Source of the DNA: an uncultured Gammaproteobacteria bacterium
GTDB lineage: Bacteria; Pseudomonadota; Gammaproteobacteria; Arenicellales; Poriferihabitantaceae
Reading direction: 5' to 3'
Length of the DNA stretch: 35,706 bases
Assembly (NCBI GenBank): GCA_937992195.1
Contig: CALKKV010000039.1
Span: 1-35,706 of the forward strand
The position numbers and the translations under genes are program-made. Positions within the stretch are counted from its first letter, which is position 1. Each line of letters opens with the position of its first letter. The notes under the pieces are model-generated. The model had not been told where the DNA came from and ran no database searches. It worked only from the letters and a program-made list of their open reading frames with translations. This document shows, one piece after another, positions 17,411-26,700 of the stretch.

Positions 17411-18670
17411 TTAAGTCTTTGCAGATAAGCCATCCACTAGCGTATTTCTGTACGCAACCACTGCCGGGACTAATCCTGAAAGCAGTCCAATACCCAGCAA
17501 TCCGGCGATTACCTTCAGTTCTGAAGCCGTGGGGAGCGTCACGGCGACATAGAGTCCATATCGCGTTTCCAATAGCCCCTGCGTTATCAGTAAACATACG
17601 GACAACATTATAATGCCCAGCAAGATGCCAGCGATGGTCAGAATCATCGCTTCAACCACCAAAAGTGCGCAAATATGCCCTTGGCTGGCACCCACAGCCC
17701 TGTAGACCGCGATTTCTCGCCTCCGTTCATTTAATCCGGCCAAAGATACCGCAACCATGCCAAAAAAACCGGCCAAAACAACAAACATGGAGACGATCCA
17801 TAGGGCTTTTTCGGCCACAGACATAAATCCCCATAATTCCAGTAGCGCTACGCCCGGTAGAATACCCAATAGTGGCTCTTCCAGATATTCATTGATTTCT
17901 CTTTGTAATTTGAACACCTGGATTCTGTTTTCCAAACCCAGCAGAAATGCGGTGATTGCCTCTGGCTCTAATTCACCCGGACGAATGCGATCGAGCGAGC
18001 GCTGCGCTCCAGGTATCTTCACCCCCTGCTCCCAACCGATATGTATCGCTTCAATCGCGGCTAGGCTGATATGGATTGTGGTGTCCACCGGCGTACCCGT
18101 CGGATTTAGGATGCCGCTGACCACGAAGGGTTTATCATCATGCTCCGCAAAGCTTGTGCTACCCAGTCCGTGGGAGATAATCAGGGAATCACCAAGGCGG
18201 TACCCCAATGTTTCAGCCACCTCCGCGCCCAGCACGACTTCAAGCAGACCGTCAAATTGTTTACCTTCGGCGAAAGTTAATTTCTTTTCCTTTCCAACCT
18301 GATAATACCTAAAGTAATCCTGATTGGTTCCGAGCACCCGATATCCGCGATGGGAGTCGCCCAGGGAGAGTGGAATAGTCCACTTAACACCGCGTCGTTT
18401 TGCAAAGTGCTGATAACTTTCCCAGGTGATGTTGTTAGTGGCATTGCCGATTCGAAATACTGAATACAGTAATAGCGGAATCTGACCGCCGCGCGCCCCA
18501 ACCAGTAAATCTACCCCAGAAACAGTATTGGTAAAGCTGGAGCGTACGCTATCTCTTACTCTTTCAACGCCAAGCAACAACGCAGTACTGATTGAAATGG
18601 TCATCACGATCAGCATCACTGTAAAGCGGCGACTCCAAAGGCTCTTGAATCCAAGAGTAAACAGATTCAT
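17411..18670 (-). CDS. MacB/FtsX-type ABC permease of the zinc locus
   Basis: The 419-aa membrane protein has a helix near residues 15-35, a large periplasmic MacB-like domain (about 36-270), and three helices in the C-terminal FtsX domain (about 280-410, with AVSLAGLNERRREIAVYRAVGAS). This pattern is of MacB/LolC-type permeases, which move substrates by mechanotransmission instead of a classic import channel. Its ATG overlaps the ATPase stop by 4 bp (ATGA), so the two are coupled. By synteny it corresponds to the permease of zrgABCDE-type zinc systems described in Vibrio. Confidence 0.85.
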   Translation of the reverse strand: MNLFTLGFKSLWSRRFTVMLIVMTISISTALLLGVERVRDSVRSSFTNTVSGVDLLVGARGGQIPLLLYSVFRIGNATNNITWESYQHFAKRRGVKWTIPLSLGDSHRGYRVLGTNQDYFRYYQVGKEKKLTFAEGKQFDGLLEVVLGAEVAETLGYRLGDSLIISHGLGSTSFAEHDDKPFVVSGILNPTGTPVDTTIHISLAAIEAIHIGWEQGVKIPGAQRSLDRIRPGELEPEAITAFLLGLENRIQVFKLQREINEYLEEPLLGILPGVALLELWGFMSVAEKALWIVSMFVVLAGFFGMVAVSLAGLNERRREIAVYRAVGASQGHICALLVVEAMILTIAGILLGIIMLSVCLLITQGLLETRYGLYVAVTLPTASELKVIAGLLGIGLLSGLVPAVVAYRNTLVDGLSAKT

Positions 18671-19365
18671 GCCGGCGCACTCTGGTTGATGTCAGACATG
18701 CGATGTACTTTGGAAAATGGATCGGCCATAGTCGGGTCGTGGCTGACAAATAGCAAGGTGGATTGCTGGCGGTCCGCTTCTTCCATCAACAGAGACATAA
18801 ATCGCTTTCGATTATCGTGATCCAACGCCGAGGTAGGTTCATCGGCAATGATCAGCGCTGGACTGCCAATTAATGCCCGCGCTGCAGCGACCCGCTGCTG
18901 CTGGCCCACGCTTAGCTTTGCTACCGGTTTATTAAAGTCAGGTGCATTACTAGCGAAAAAACCGCTTAGCAAGGTATCGGCAGCTGATCGCGCACTACCC
19001 GAAGCGGTTATCGCATTGTTAGCGCGCTGTTTGGAGAACTGACAAGGCAGCAGAACATTCTCATAGGCATTAAGATAAGGAACGAGATTAAACTGCTGAA
19101 AAATGAAACCTACATTATCCGCCCGTGTTTTATCTCTTTCTGCGGCTTTTTGCCGGGTAAGATCAACTCCGTTTAGTGTCACGCTTCCCTGCTGCGGTTT
19201 AATCACACCGCCGATTAAATTCAGCAGCGTGGATTTTCCACACCCGGAAGGGCCCATAATAAAATGGTGCTGCTGTTTTTCGATCGCAAACGCTTGAATA
19301 TCGAGCACATTCTTTTGTGCATCCCAACCAAAGCGAATGTTTTCAAGACTAAGTAGTGCCGACAT
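18667..19365 (-). CDS. ABC ATPase of the zinc locus (LolD/MacB-like)
   Basis: The 232-aa ATPase has all motifs intact: Walker A GPSGCGKS (38-45), Q-loop Q90 (FIFQQFN), signature LSVGQ (151-155), Walker B with E176 (IIADEPTSALD) and H-loop H209 (VSHD). It would energise the adjoining permease. The ATG at 19365 is preferred to the TTG at 19380. An extra stretch after the Q-loop (about 109-135) is longer than in most LolD-type ATPases. It sits between the ZrgA-like gene and the permease in one minus-strand operon. Confidence 0.88.
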   Translation of the reverse strand: MSALLSLENIRFGWDAQKNVLDIQAFAIEKQQHHFIMGPSGCGKSTLLNLIGGVIKPQQGSVTLNGVDLTRQKAAERDKTRADNVGFIFQQFNLVPYLNAYENVLLPCQFSKQRANNAITASGSARSAADTLLSGFFASNAPDFNKPVAKLSVGQQQRVAAARALIGSPALIIADEPTSALDHDNRKRFMSLLMEEADRQQSTLLFVSHDPTMADPFSKVHRMSDINQSAPA

Positions 19366-19449
19366 TTGAACGCATGACAAAATGAATTTGTATTTTAAAC
19401 CAAACGGTCTTCAATACGAATCATCATTTATACGTTGTTTTGCATTCCT

Positions 19450-20067
19450 TTAAAGCGCTACCTTTATGGTTGAATTACTCGCAGTTAACTCTTCTAAAAA
19501 TTGCTTGTCGCCAGAAACCCCCTGAACACGGATTTTCTCAAACAAAGGAAATTGTTCAAACAATTTCACTTCGATTGAATCTATCTGCGTCGCATCCGCA
19601 CAGGTGAACAAATACTCTGCTTCGTACTCCGAGTGCGTAGATTCGTGTTCGTCATGCTCATCATGTTCCTTGTGCTCGTCATGTTCTTCGTGCTCGTCAT
19701 GTTCCTTGTGCTCGTCATGCTCATCATGCTCGTCGTGTTCCTTGTGCTCCGATCCTTCTTCAAGGGTCCAGTGCACAGAACTTGTGTCTACGGCACACTG
19801 AGCTGCTGCAGGGAACTGAAAAACAGCTGCAGCATCTGCAAGCATTTCTTTCGCGCTGTCGATTTTCTCTTGTTGCTCCGTATTTTTGGCAGCATGTTCA
19901 AAGCCAACGAGATTTGCAGCTGGGGAAAGCAGCGCCAGAGAGACCTGATTTCCTTCGATCACAACATTTAGTTCGGCTTCTCCGTGATTGTGAGAATCGA
20001 GCTGTCGGGTGGTTTGTGCCAATGCGGGCAACGCAAAGAAAAAGAGCGAGAAAACAACAATCTTCAT
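19450..20067 (-). CDS. zrgA: ZrgA-like (DUF2796) histidine-rich periplasmic zinc protein
   Basis: The 205-aa protein has a signal peptide (MKIVVFSLFFFALPALAQ) and a DUF2796 body. The marks are LDSHNHGEAELNVVIEGNQVSLALLSPAANLVGFEHAA at the N-terminal side and SIEVKLFEQFPLFEKIRVQ at the C-terminal side. Between them lies a His/Glu/Asp tract built from EHDEH and EHKEH units, a strong zinc-binding segment. ZrgA is part of a zinc uptake system described in Vibrio cholerae. The ATG at 20067 is preferred to the TTG at 20088. A Zur box lies 29 nt upstream, so expression should rise when zinc is scarce. It is the first gene of the operon. Confidence 0.88.
   Translation of the reverse strand: MKIVVFSLFFFALPALAQTTRQLDSHNHGEAELNVVIEGNQVSLALLSPAANLVGFEHAAKNTEQQEKIDSAKEMLADAAAVFQFPAAAQCAVDTSSVHWTLEEGSEHKEHDEHDEHDEHKEHDEHEEHDEHKEHDEHDEHESTHSEYEAEYLFTCADATQIDSIEVKLFEQFPLFEKIRVQGVSGDKQFLEELTASNSTIKVAL
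19645..19749 (-). repeat. zrgA: Short tandem repeats coding the His/Glu/Asp tract
   Basis: The stretch is built of 9-nt units such as GAGCACGAC, GAACATGAC and AAGGAACAT on the coding strand, translating to EHD, EHK and EHE units. The repeats are imperfect, but near-identical copies recur several times, which invites slippage and in-frame length change. Confidence 0.8.
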
Positions 20068-20095
20068 AACAATAGGAATCTGTGGCAATTAGACA

Positions 20096-20112
20096 ATGTT
20101 ATGTTATAACAT
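20096..20112 (-). promoter_or_regulatory. Zur box overlapping the zrgA promoter
   Basis: ATGTTAT-GTT-ATAACAT is a perfect 7-bp inverted repeat with a 3-bp centre, the same arms and spacing as the Zur consensus known from E. coli and relatives (ATGTTAT-ANT-ATAACAT). It covers a minus-strand -10 (TATGTT) whose -35 (TTGGTG) lies 17 bp away. It starts 29 nt before the ATG, ideal for repression by zinc-loaded Zur. Confidence 0.85.
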
Positions 20113-20152
20113 ATTTTTTTTCTAATTGTCGCACCAACCCTATCAATTCTCC

Positions 20153-20180
20153 GGCGTCAGAGAATCAAGGCTCTGACGCC
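20153..20180. terminator. Hairpin between the GFA gene and the Zur promoter
   Basis: GGCGTCAGAG and CTCTGACGCC form a perfect 10-bp stem around an 8-nt loop. It lies 24 nt beyond the GFA-gene stop on the minus strand. There is no good T tract on that strand, and only ATTTT on the other. It may still stop read-through into the zinc operon. Confidence 0.5.
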
Positions 20181-20203
20181 AGCAATTTTCTGGCTTATAG
20201 CCG

Positions 20204-20626
20204 TTAGCCAAGCCCCATCATCTTCGCAACTTGTTCTCCGGTAAGATCATTAGTTTTGTTTGCGAAACTATAAAACGCCGGCTTATCGTCGATAAAGTAT
20301 TGTGTGCCAAGCACGAAATCTTCGGCATTGTCGAATAAACCCGCCAACATCATATGCTGGTTTCCATGGAAGCGATAGAAAAGGTGGCTTCCACACTTTT
20401 GACAAAAACCGCGCTCGGCCCAATCAGAAGATTGATAGGTAGCGATGTTTTCTTCGCCGGCAAAGACAACGTTCTCTCCACAGGGAACAGCCATTTGCGG
20501 ACCGCCATTCCAGGTTCGACACATACTGCAATTGCAAGCACCAACCCCGTTTTCACAGGTTGCCTCAAACTTAACGGCCTTGCATAAACAGCTACCATTT
20601 CGGCTTTTTGCTTCTGACATTGACAT
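20204..20626 (-). CDS. GFA-family zinc-binding protein
   Basis: The 140-aa protein belongs to the GFA (glutathione-dependent formaldehyde-activating enzyme-like) family. Zinc-ligand cysteines are C13 and C15 (SCLC), C31, C33 and C36 (CNCSMC), and C75 and C78 (CQKC). The fold marks are WAERGFCQKCGSHLFYRF and AGLFDNAEDF. Few family members have proven activity, so formaldehyde chemistry should not be assumed. AAAGGAG precedes the ATG at 20626; the ATG at 20620 is equally possible. It lies just upstream of the zinc operon on the same strand but is separated by a hairpin and the Zur-box promoter. Confidence 0.88.
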   Translation of the reverse strand: MSMSEAKSRNGSCLCKAVKFEATCENGVGACNCSMCRTWNGGPQMAVPCGENVVFAGEENIATYQSSDWAERGFCQKCGSHLFYRFHGNQHMMLAGLFDNAEDFVLGTQYFIDDKPAFYSFANKTNDLTGEQVAKMMGLG

Positions 20627-20805
20627 ATTCTCCTTTGGTTATTTCAAGCCTATGTTTACATAATCTGGCCTCTCAACCAAATTCTGCTGCGGAGTATTCA
20701 CCTTCGGTGCATTAAAAGCAGGAAATTTGCTTAAATACGGTCAGATTCCAAGCTACAAAAAGCGATCTGAAGACTGATTTAGCCAAAAAAAAACTGAAAT
20801 ACTGC

Positions 20806-23694
20806 CTAGAGCAAAACAAAAGGGCTTTCTTCCAAAACTGCCGGCGCGACCAGTTGCGGCGTTTGTGGTGCACTCTTATCCAAGCGCTCGGTTTCAATGA
20901 ACTCGGAAGTGAATTTATATAATTCAGAAATATCGATGACATCATCTCCATCAAGATCACCCTCTCCCACTATTGCCTTGGCAAGAGAATAAGAAAATAG
21001 CCCTTGCTCTCCGGGCGGATACTCTTGGGCGAGCTCGTCGCCCTTTGACGCCGCTAATAAACCAAACGACATTGCTGAGGATCGTTTAGCCAGGGAACCA
21101 AAATCGTAATTCCCCTCTATCTTTTCCGCCTGACAAGTATCCACGATCAGATACCGCTTTCCGCTTGCGTTGCGCAGTGCATCAATAATATCAGTCCATT
21201 TTATTAACGATTCTGCAACCAGACTGTTATACCCCATGACATTTTCAATATCTTCAAACAAAGCGTCCCTTGGAACCATAAAATAATCTCCTGCCTCGTT
21301 GCTAATGCCATGGGATGCTAGATATACGATAACCGTATCTGCCGGTCCTGTGTTCTTCAATGAATCCAATGCCGTCAATATGTTTGTCTTATACGGCTTG
21401 ATTTCTGTAAAGTCATTGAGAACGGTGGTGTAGACATTGTTATATTGCTTTTCTTGCATCTCCAAAAGACTCGAAATGACTTCTGAGTCTTGCGCAGCAT
21501 ACTGAAGATCAATCCCCTGCTCTTTCGGCACCTTCTCAAAATGATTCACCCCGACTGCTATTAAATAGAGATCACCCTTGGGCGCAGTTTTTGGTTTCGC
21601 AACCCGCAAAAAAGTCTCGCGCACTGCAAAAGAATTTTCTGTATACACCTCGACACGAATAACGCTTTCCTCATCAGATAGACTAATTTTATGAGAACGA
21701 GTTAATTTTTCATTATCAAGCCCACCAACTGTTCTCGCAGAATGCGGCACAACCGGCAGATCATTCACAAAAACAGAGTAATGCGAAATTGGCAGGCCTA
21801 TCTTTTCCGCTTCGATCACAATTTTTGCATCACCTTTATTCTTTGCAACTTCGACACGAACGGAGAGATCAGGCGGCGCATTGTCTCGCATCGTTTTATC
21901 TCTGTAGTCACGGGGCAAGCCTGATTGAGACCACTCTCCCTGACTTAAAAAATAATCCTCTACAAGATCCGGTCGATATAAAATTCGCTCGAACTGCCAG
22001 GCAGAATAAAACTTCGCTTTGGAGCCAGTGGTTTGATTGATATGCCAGCCAATGTATTGATCGCCATTTGCCGAGCTGACATAGAAACCAGGGGGAGTCC
22101 ACGCCACCCATTCTTTGCCATCGTGATGCGCGTACAAGGCATAAAACTCTTTACCGGTATCAACCGAATACCATCTGATAGAGCCATCCTGCAAGCCTGC
22201 GACGATGCTCTTCCCATCCTTTGTGATATTGATTGAGTATGGTCCAGCATTGCTAAAGATAGACCAAAGCAACTTACCATCGCTGGCGTATTTTCGAATT
22301 TGGCTGTCAACCCCCAAGACAAAGAACTGATCATCATGAGATATGGCAATCGCGCGACTGGTCTGCCGGGCAGCAAGCTTGATCGGTTTGCCATTTAAAG
22401 TTGGAGATTCGGAATCTTGCCAGTTCTCGATATGAATTTTGGCCGACTTTGTTCTGGGTGATAGTAGCGTCGCATCACTATCCAATGGCACATATAAATC
22501 TCTGTCTATGACCGAGTAACCAATTGACGCTTTGGTTTTACTATTGGAGACAAACTCAACTTTTTTGCCGTCCGCAGAAACCAGAAGCGAAGCACTATTT
22601 CCTTCGTGTACTACAGAAGGTGGCTTGTTATTAAATTTAATCTCGCCCGATGATGAAATACGACCAATCGATTGATCTAGAGACGTGTATGCAATACCAC
22701 CGTCATTCAATGGCACCAGTCTAAAAAGCCTTTTATCGCTGAGCGGAAAGGCAACCGGCGCCGAAGCACCGCTTACATCCCACTTCAGAACACTGATTTT
22801 GCCTTCTTGTTCGTAATCCCCACCTGCGTAAACCGATTCACCGTCCGATGACCAGGCGCCCTGGGGCAGTGGAATATCGTCACCGATATTCGCTTCCAGC
22901 GTTTTCTTTGTCTTTAGCGTTTTTGTATCGAGTATCAGAACGCCCGTGCGATCATAATAGGTAACAAGTATTGAGTCTCCACTTGGGGAAAACGACACCG
23001 AAGATAGCTGATGCCCAGGCATAGGCTCGGCTTGCTTAACCAACTTTAAATCGCTGTCATACAGTCGTACAAAACCATCAAAGCAATTTGCCGCAATGAT
23101 TCCCTTAACGGAATAAGCCAGCCTGTAACTTACCTGCTTACAATCATGATTCTGCTTGATCAATCTAAAGTCAGGGGTCGAGAACAACATTAATCGACCG
23201 TCGAACAATGTCACCGCTAGGCGCGATTCATCCATAGAAAAGGCCAGCGCAACAATTCGTTCGGGAATCTGCGAGACTCGACCCAGCATTTCCATGGTAT
23301 CGAGATTAAACACATACATCGAAATCGATTTATCCCAACTGTGACCAGTCCATCCACCGACAACCAGCATTCTTGCTTTCGGCGCAATGGAAAGCGCATA
23401 TAGCTCGCCATCTTTTTGCGTAGACATCGGCACATAGAGCACATCCGCCTGCCGACCTGTATCGAAATCCCAAAAGCGAATGCTCCGATCATCGGAAACC
23501 GAGATCAACTGATTCCTTACAGGATCAAAACCGATATCGTTGGGGCGATCGGTATGCGCTCCTGTTTCGATTCTGGGAATCGGAAACGTCGGCATCTCTT
23601 CCGCATAGGAAAAAGTTACCGACATCCCAATCAATAGCATCAGGGTACATACAGTAAGTTTTATGCAGGTACTAAGCTGCGTAAAAACACCCAT
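20806..23694 (-). CDS. Exported WD40-caspase (peptidase C14) protein
   Basis: The 962-aa protein has a signal peptide (hydrophobic 11-30, cleavage likely after SYA at 29-31) and a WD40-type propeller (about 40-520, with SDDRSIRFWDFDTG and LQDGSIRWYSVDTGKE). A linker domain of beta type follows (about 605-700), then a caspase-like C14 domain (about 705-950). The catalytic pair is H795 (YLASHGIS) and C854 (LIVDTCQAEK). D913, D915, D917 and E924 (DLDGDDVIDISE) resemble a calcium-binding loop. Such proteases usually cut after Arg or Lys. It starts 21 nt after the TpsA stop, with no Shine-Dalgarno that I can see, so it is probably coupled to the TPS genes. It should act in the periplasm or outside the cell. 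Confidence 0.85.
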   Translation of the reverse strand: MGVFTQLSTCIKLTVCTLMLLIGMSVTFSYAEEMPTFPIPRIETGAHTDRPNDIGFDPVRNQLISVSDDRSIRFWDFDTGRQADVLYVPMSTQKDGELYALSIAPKARMLVVGGWTGHSWDKSISMYVFNLDTMEMLGRVSQIPERIVALAFSMDESRLAVTLFDGRLMLFSTPDFRLIKQNHDCKQVSYRLAYSVKGIIAANCFDGFVRLYDSDLKLVKQAEPMPGHQLSSVSFSPSGDSILVTYYDRTGVLILDTKTLKTKKTLEANIGDDIPLPQGAWSSDGESVYAGGDYEQEGKISVLKWDVSGASAPVAFPLSDKRLFRLVPLNDGGIAYTSLDQSIGRISSSGEIKFNNKPPSVVHEGNSASLLVSADGKKVEFVSNSKTKASIGYSVIDRDLYVPLDSDATLLSPRTKSAKIHIENWQDSESPTLNGKPIKLAARQTSRAIAISHDDQFFVLGVDSQIRKYASDGKLLWSIFSNAGPYSINITKDGKSIVAGLQDGSIRWYSVDTGKEFYALYAHHDGKEWVAWTPPGFYVSSANGDQYIGWHINQTTGSKAKFYSAWQFERILYRPDLVEDYFLSQGEWSQSGLPRDYRDKTMRDNAPPDLSVRVEVAKNKGDAKIVIEAEKIGLPISHYSVFVNDLPVVPHSARTVGGLDNEKLTRSHKISLSDEESVIRVEVYTENSFAVRETFLRVAKPKTAPKGDLYLIAVGVNHFEKVPKEQGIDLQYAAQDSEVISSLLEMQEKQYNNVYTTVLNDFTEIKPYKTNILTALDSLKNTGPADTVIVYLASHGISNEAGDYFMVPRDALFEDIENVMGYNSLVAESLIKWTDIIDALRNASGKRYLIVDTCQAEKIEGNYDFGSLAKRSSAMSFGLLAASKGDELAQEYPPGEQGLFSYSLAKAIVGEGDLDGDDVIDISELYKFTSEFIETERLDKSAPQTPQLVAPAVLEESPFVLL

Positions 23695-23715
23695 GTTAAA
23701 TCGACACCGCTACAC

Positions 23716-26700
23716 TTAAAAACAGTTATCCTTATCAAACACGCTATCCACTGCACCAGATGGATCACCACGACCCATATAGGCAACATCAATCGCGCTT
23801 TTAACTGCGTAACCAATCCAGGCCAGTCGATCAGTACCCACACAGGGGTTAGACCTATCAGAACCCGCATACCCTTCGATTGCAATGGACTCGGAGCGAG
23901 AAGTTGAGGTCGAATCCGGCGCTGCTGTGATCGTCAACTCAGCTGATGGAGATACTGTTTGTTCCGTCTCAATTGCTGGGCTTAGAACGCTTACCGCTGG
24001 CGCTGCAGGCTGTTCACCTGAAACTATGAATACCGGCTGATTTGTATCAGGCGTTGGTGTACCTGGGGTTGGTAATGGCGTTGGTGTACCTGGCGACGGT
24101 GTACCAGGTGGTGGAGCAACTACAACTGGTGGCGTAGTAGGCGGCGGTAGTGAAAGTAAATCTTCACCCCTAAATCCGAGGCCGGCAGAGACAGGGTGGT
24201 TATTGGTGGAATCGGCGTTAGTATAAAAAAGGAAATCACCTCCAAGCCCAGGCAACAATATTTCTTGCCCAAATATTTTAGAGCGCTCAGGGTTCTCACC
24301 TCTAACAGTCGTTGCCGAAGTTGATAATTCAGCAAGCAATTCTCGCAATTGTGCTGCGGTCAGATCCACGGCGCTGCCATTTGCTTCTATTGATAACCCT
24401 GCGTTCAAACTCGGTTCCTCTATCAGTCTGTTTGTATAATCTGGAAACGAAAAAACACCGTTGATCCCTTCCGTAGCAGTTAGATTAAAATCTGAGCTAA
24501 TCGCACCAATCAAGTAATAAGAAGCTGGTCCAGCGCCAAGATCCAATGTGACAGTTGGCAGTGTCTCAGACCCTGGCAGGTCGCCCCCTAGCTCGGCTAT
24601 AGGCCTTGAGCCAAAACCAGCGTCCCCGTTTCCAATTACAGATATTGAGTTTGCATCAATCGTTAGTGCTCCTGATACACTTACGAAGCCCCCTTGCAGG
24701 TCGGCAGGATCAATTGACTCCACCCCAGGAAATACAACCTCGTCGTCGACAAAGCTCAGAGTGTCTGACCGCGCAGCGAGATCGATCGCTGCATTCTCCG
24801 AAGCAATCGCTTCAGCCCCACCCGCAAAAAAGTCGCCGCCAGCAGTGGCAACCAAATCACCACCTGTGGTTTGCACTCTGTTCACTGAGATATCATCACC
24901 TGCCTGCAGCGTAACGGAACCTCCGGCAATAAACTCTGAGATGGGTTTTAGAGAACCATCCGCCTCAAAGCTCTCAGGGTTATCCGTAATAAGAACACCT
25001 AAATCAAGACTACCATTGGTCGCGCCAAACTGCAGGTCACCTCCAGAGGTTCTGACAACATCCGTTCTTTCAGCGAAAACAATGTCACCGTTGTCAGACA
25101 AGAAGGCAATCGTCCGTCCTGACGTCAAATCTGCAGATTGCGGTAACACCACTTCACCGCCATCAATGGCCGCAATGTTCAGATCTTCACCGGTCCTTAT
25201 CAAAAGATCTATATCACCTAAATCTTGAATCTGCTCCCAACTCAACACGCTGACTTCCTGATTCGCATTATCAAGTCCTGGCAATACAGCGTTATTGTCA
25301 ATTTGCGATGGACTATTGGTAATGGTTAGTGTGATTGGATCAAGCAGTAAACTACCGTTGTTGCCGTTCTCGGCAGTTGCATCGACAACCCCATTGAACC
25401 GCAACACCTGTTTTCCTGAAACCTCTATTTGCCCGGCATCTCCACTCGTGCTGCCGCCATTTGCGGTGATTGATCCATCAAACTGTGTTATGCCATCAGA
25501 CCAGACAACAACCTGACCTGCATTGCCTTCTGTCGTTGCATTGGCAACAATCTGCGCATCACTCTGTATAACAGTCTGTGTAGAGCTGGCGATTTCTCCA
25601 TCGCCCTGAAAACCACCGCCAATTAAAACGCGACCGCCGCCGGAATCACCCGATGTATCGATCGACGCACTGTTAGTAAGCGTTACTTCATCGCCGGTTA
25701 CAAACACATCACCGCCCACTTCTCCAGCCACCGAGTTGGTTGTATCAACATTCGCATTGACAGAAACTGAACCCTTGGTGGTTGCATCAACCACAACGGC
25801 ACCTCCACTAGTCACAACTGCTTCATCAATCACGATCTGTTGCACCACAGCTTCCGGCTCAAGTTGAGGTTGAGCTTCAACTTCGTTTACTTCACCAATC
25901 ACACCCTCTGCAACCGATTGCCCAGAGTCTTCTGCTACGAATGTCTCTGTTTCAGAAGCTTCACTTTGCGCTTCAACCTCGACAACCTCTTCGGTCTCTT
26001 CAGCCTCATTGGCTTGCTCTTCAGACTCATCATCTGAGCTTGTGTCTCCCAAAGCTGCTAACGCTGGATTAATATGTGAGGTAAAACTGCCGCCATTGGT
26101 GACCACGGATGCATTCACTTTTACGCTGTTGCCAGCAGTAAGTTTCACGTCGAGCGCGCCACTTTGCGAAGTAATCGGTGCATTAATATTGACGTCATTG
26201 TGGGCTGTTAACGCAAGCGCTGCGTCTCCACCCTCTGTTTTCGTGATAGATGCCGCAACGGTAATATCGCCTTTGCCATCCCCTTCGCTCGAAGTCGCAA
26301 TGCTGACGCTACCGCCGTCATTCAATGTCGCTTCAATACTGTCCGCTTCCGATCGACCGATGGTAATGTCCTCGGGGTCGATCAACCAACTTCCCGCCGA
26401 ACCGTTAGAAGCGCTCACATCTACCCGGTTAGAAAAAGAGAGAAGGCCTGCACTGGAAGTTTCAACACTGCCGCCATTGCCACCTAAAGAACCACCGACA
26501 GCAGAAATAGTGCCATCAGCCAATGTGCTTTTCTCGGACCAAAGAACAATCTGACCACCGTTACCATTTCCTGTCGCATTGGCCTCTAGCTGAGCGCCTT
26601 GCTTCACAACCGTTGTATCTGACTTCAGCCGATCGCCTTGGCCTTGAAAGTCACCACCAATAAATATCTCACCACCGCCAGCGGTGCCACTCGCCAAAAC

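Noticed and set aside
24548..25228. Open frame of 226 codons on the plus strand inside tpsA
   Set aside because: It is antisense to a strongly supported gene. The long frame reflects the codon bias of the Gly/Ser/Thr-rich repeats, and it has no ribosome binding site or known domain.
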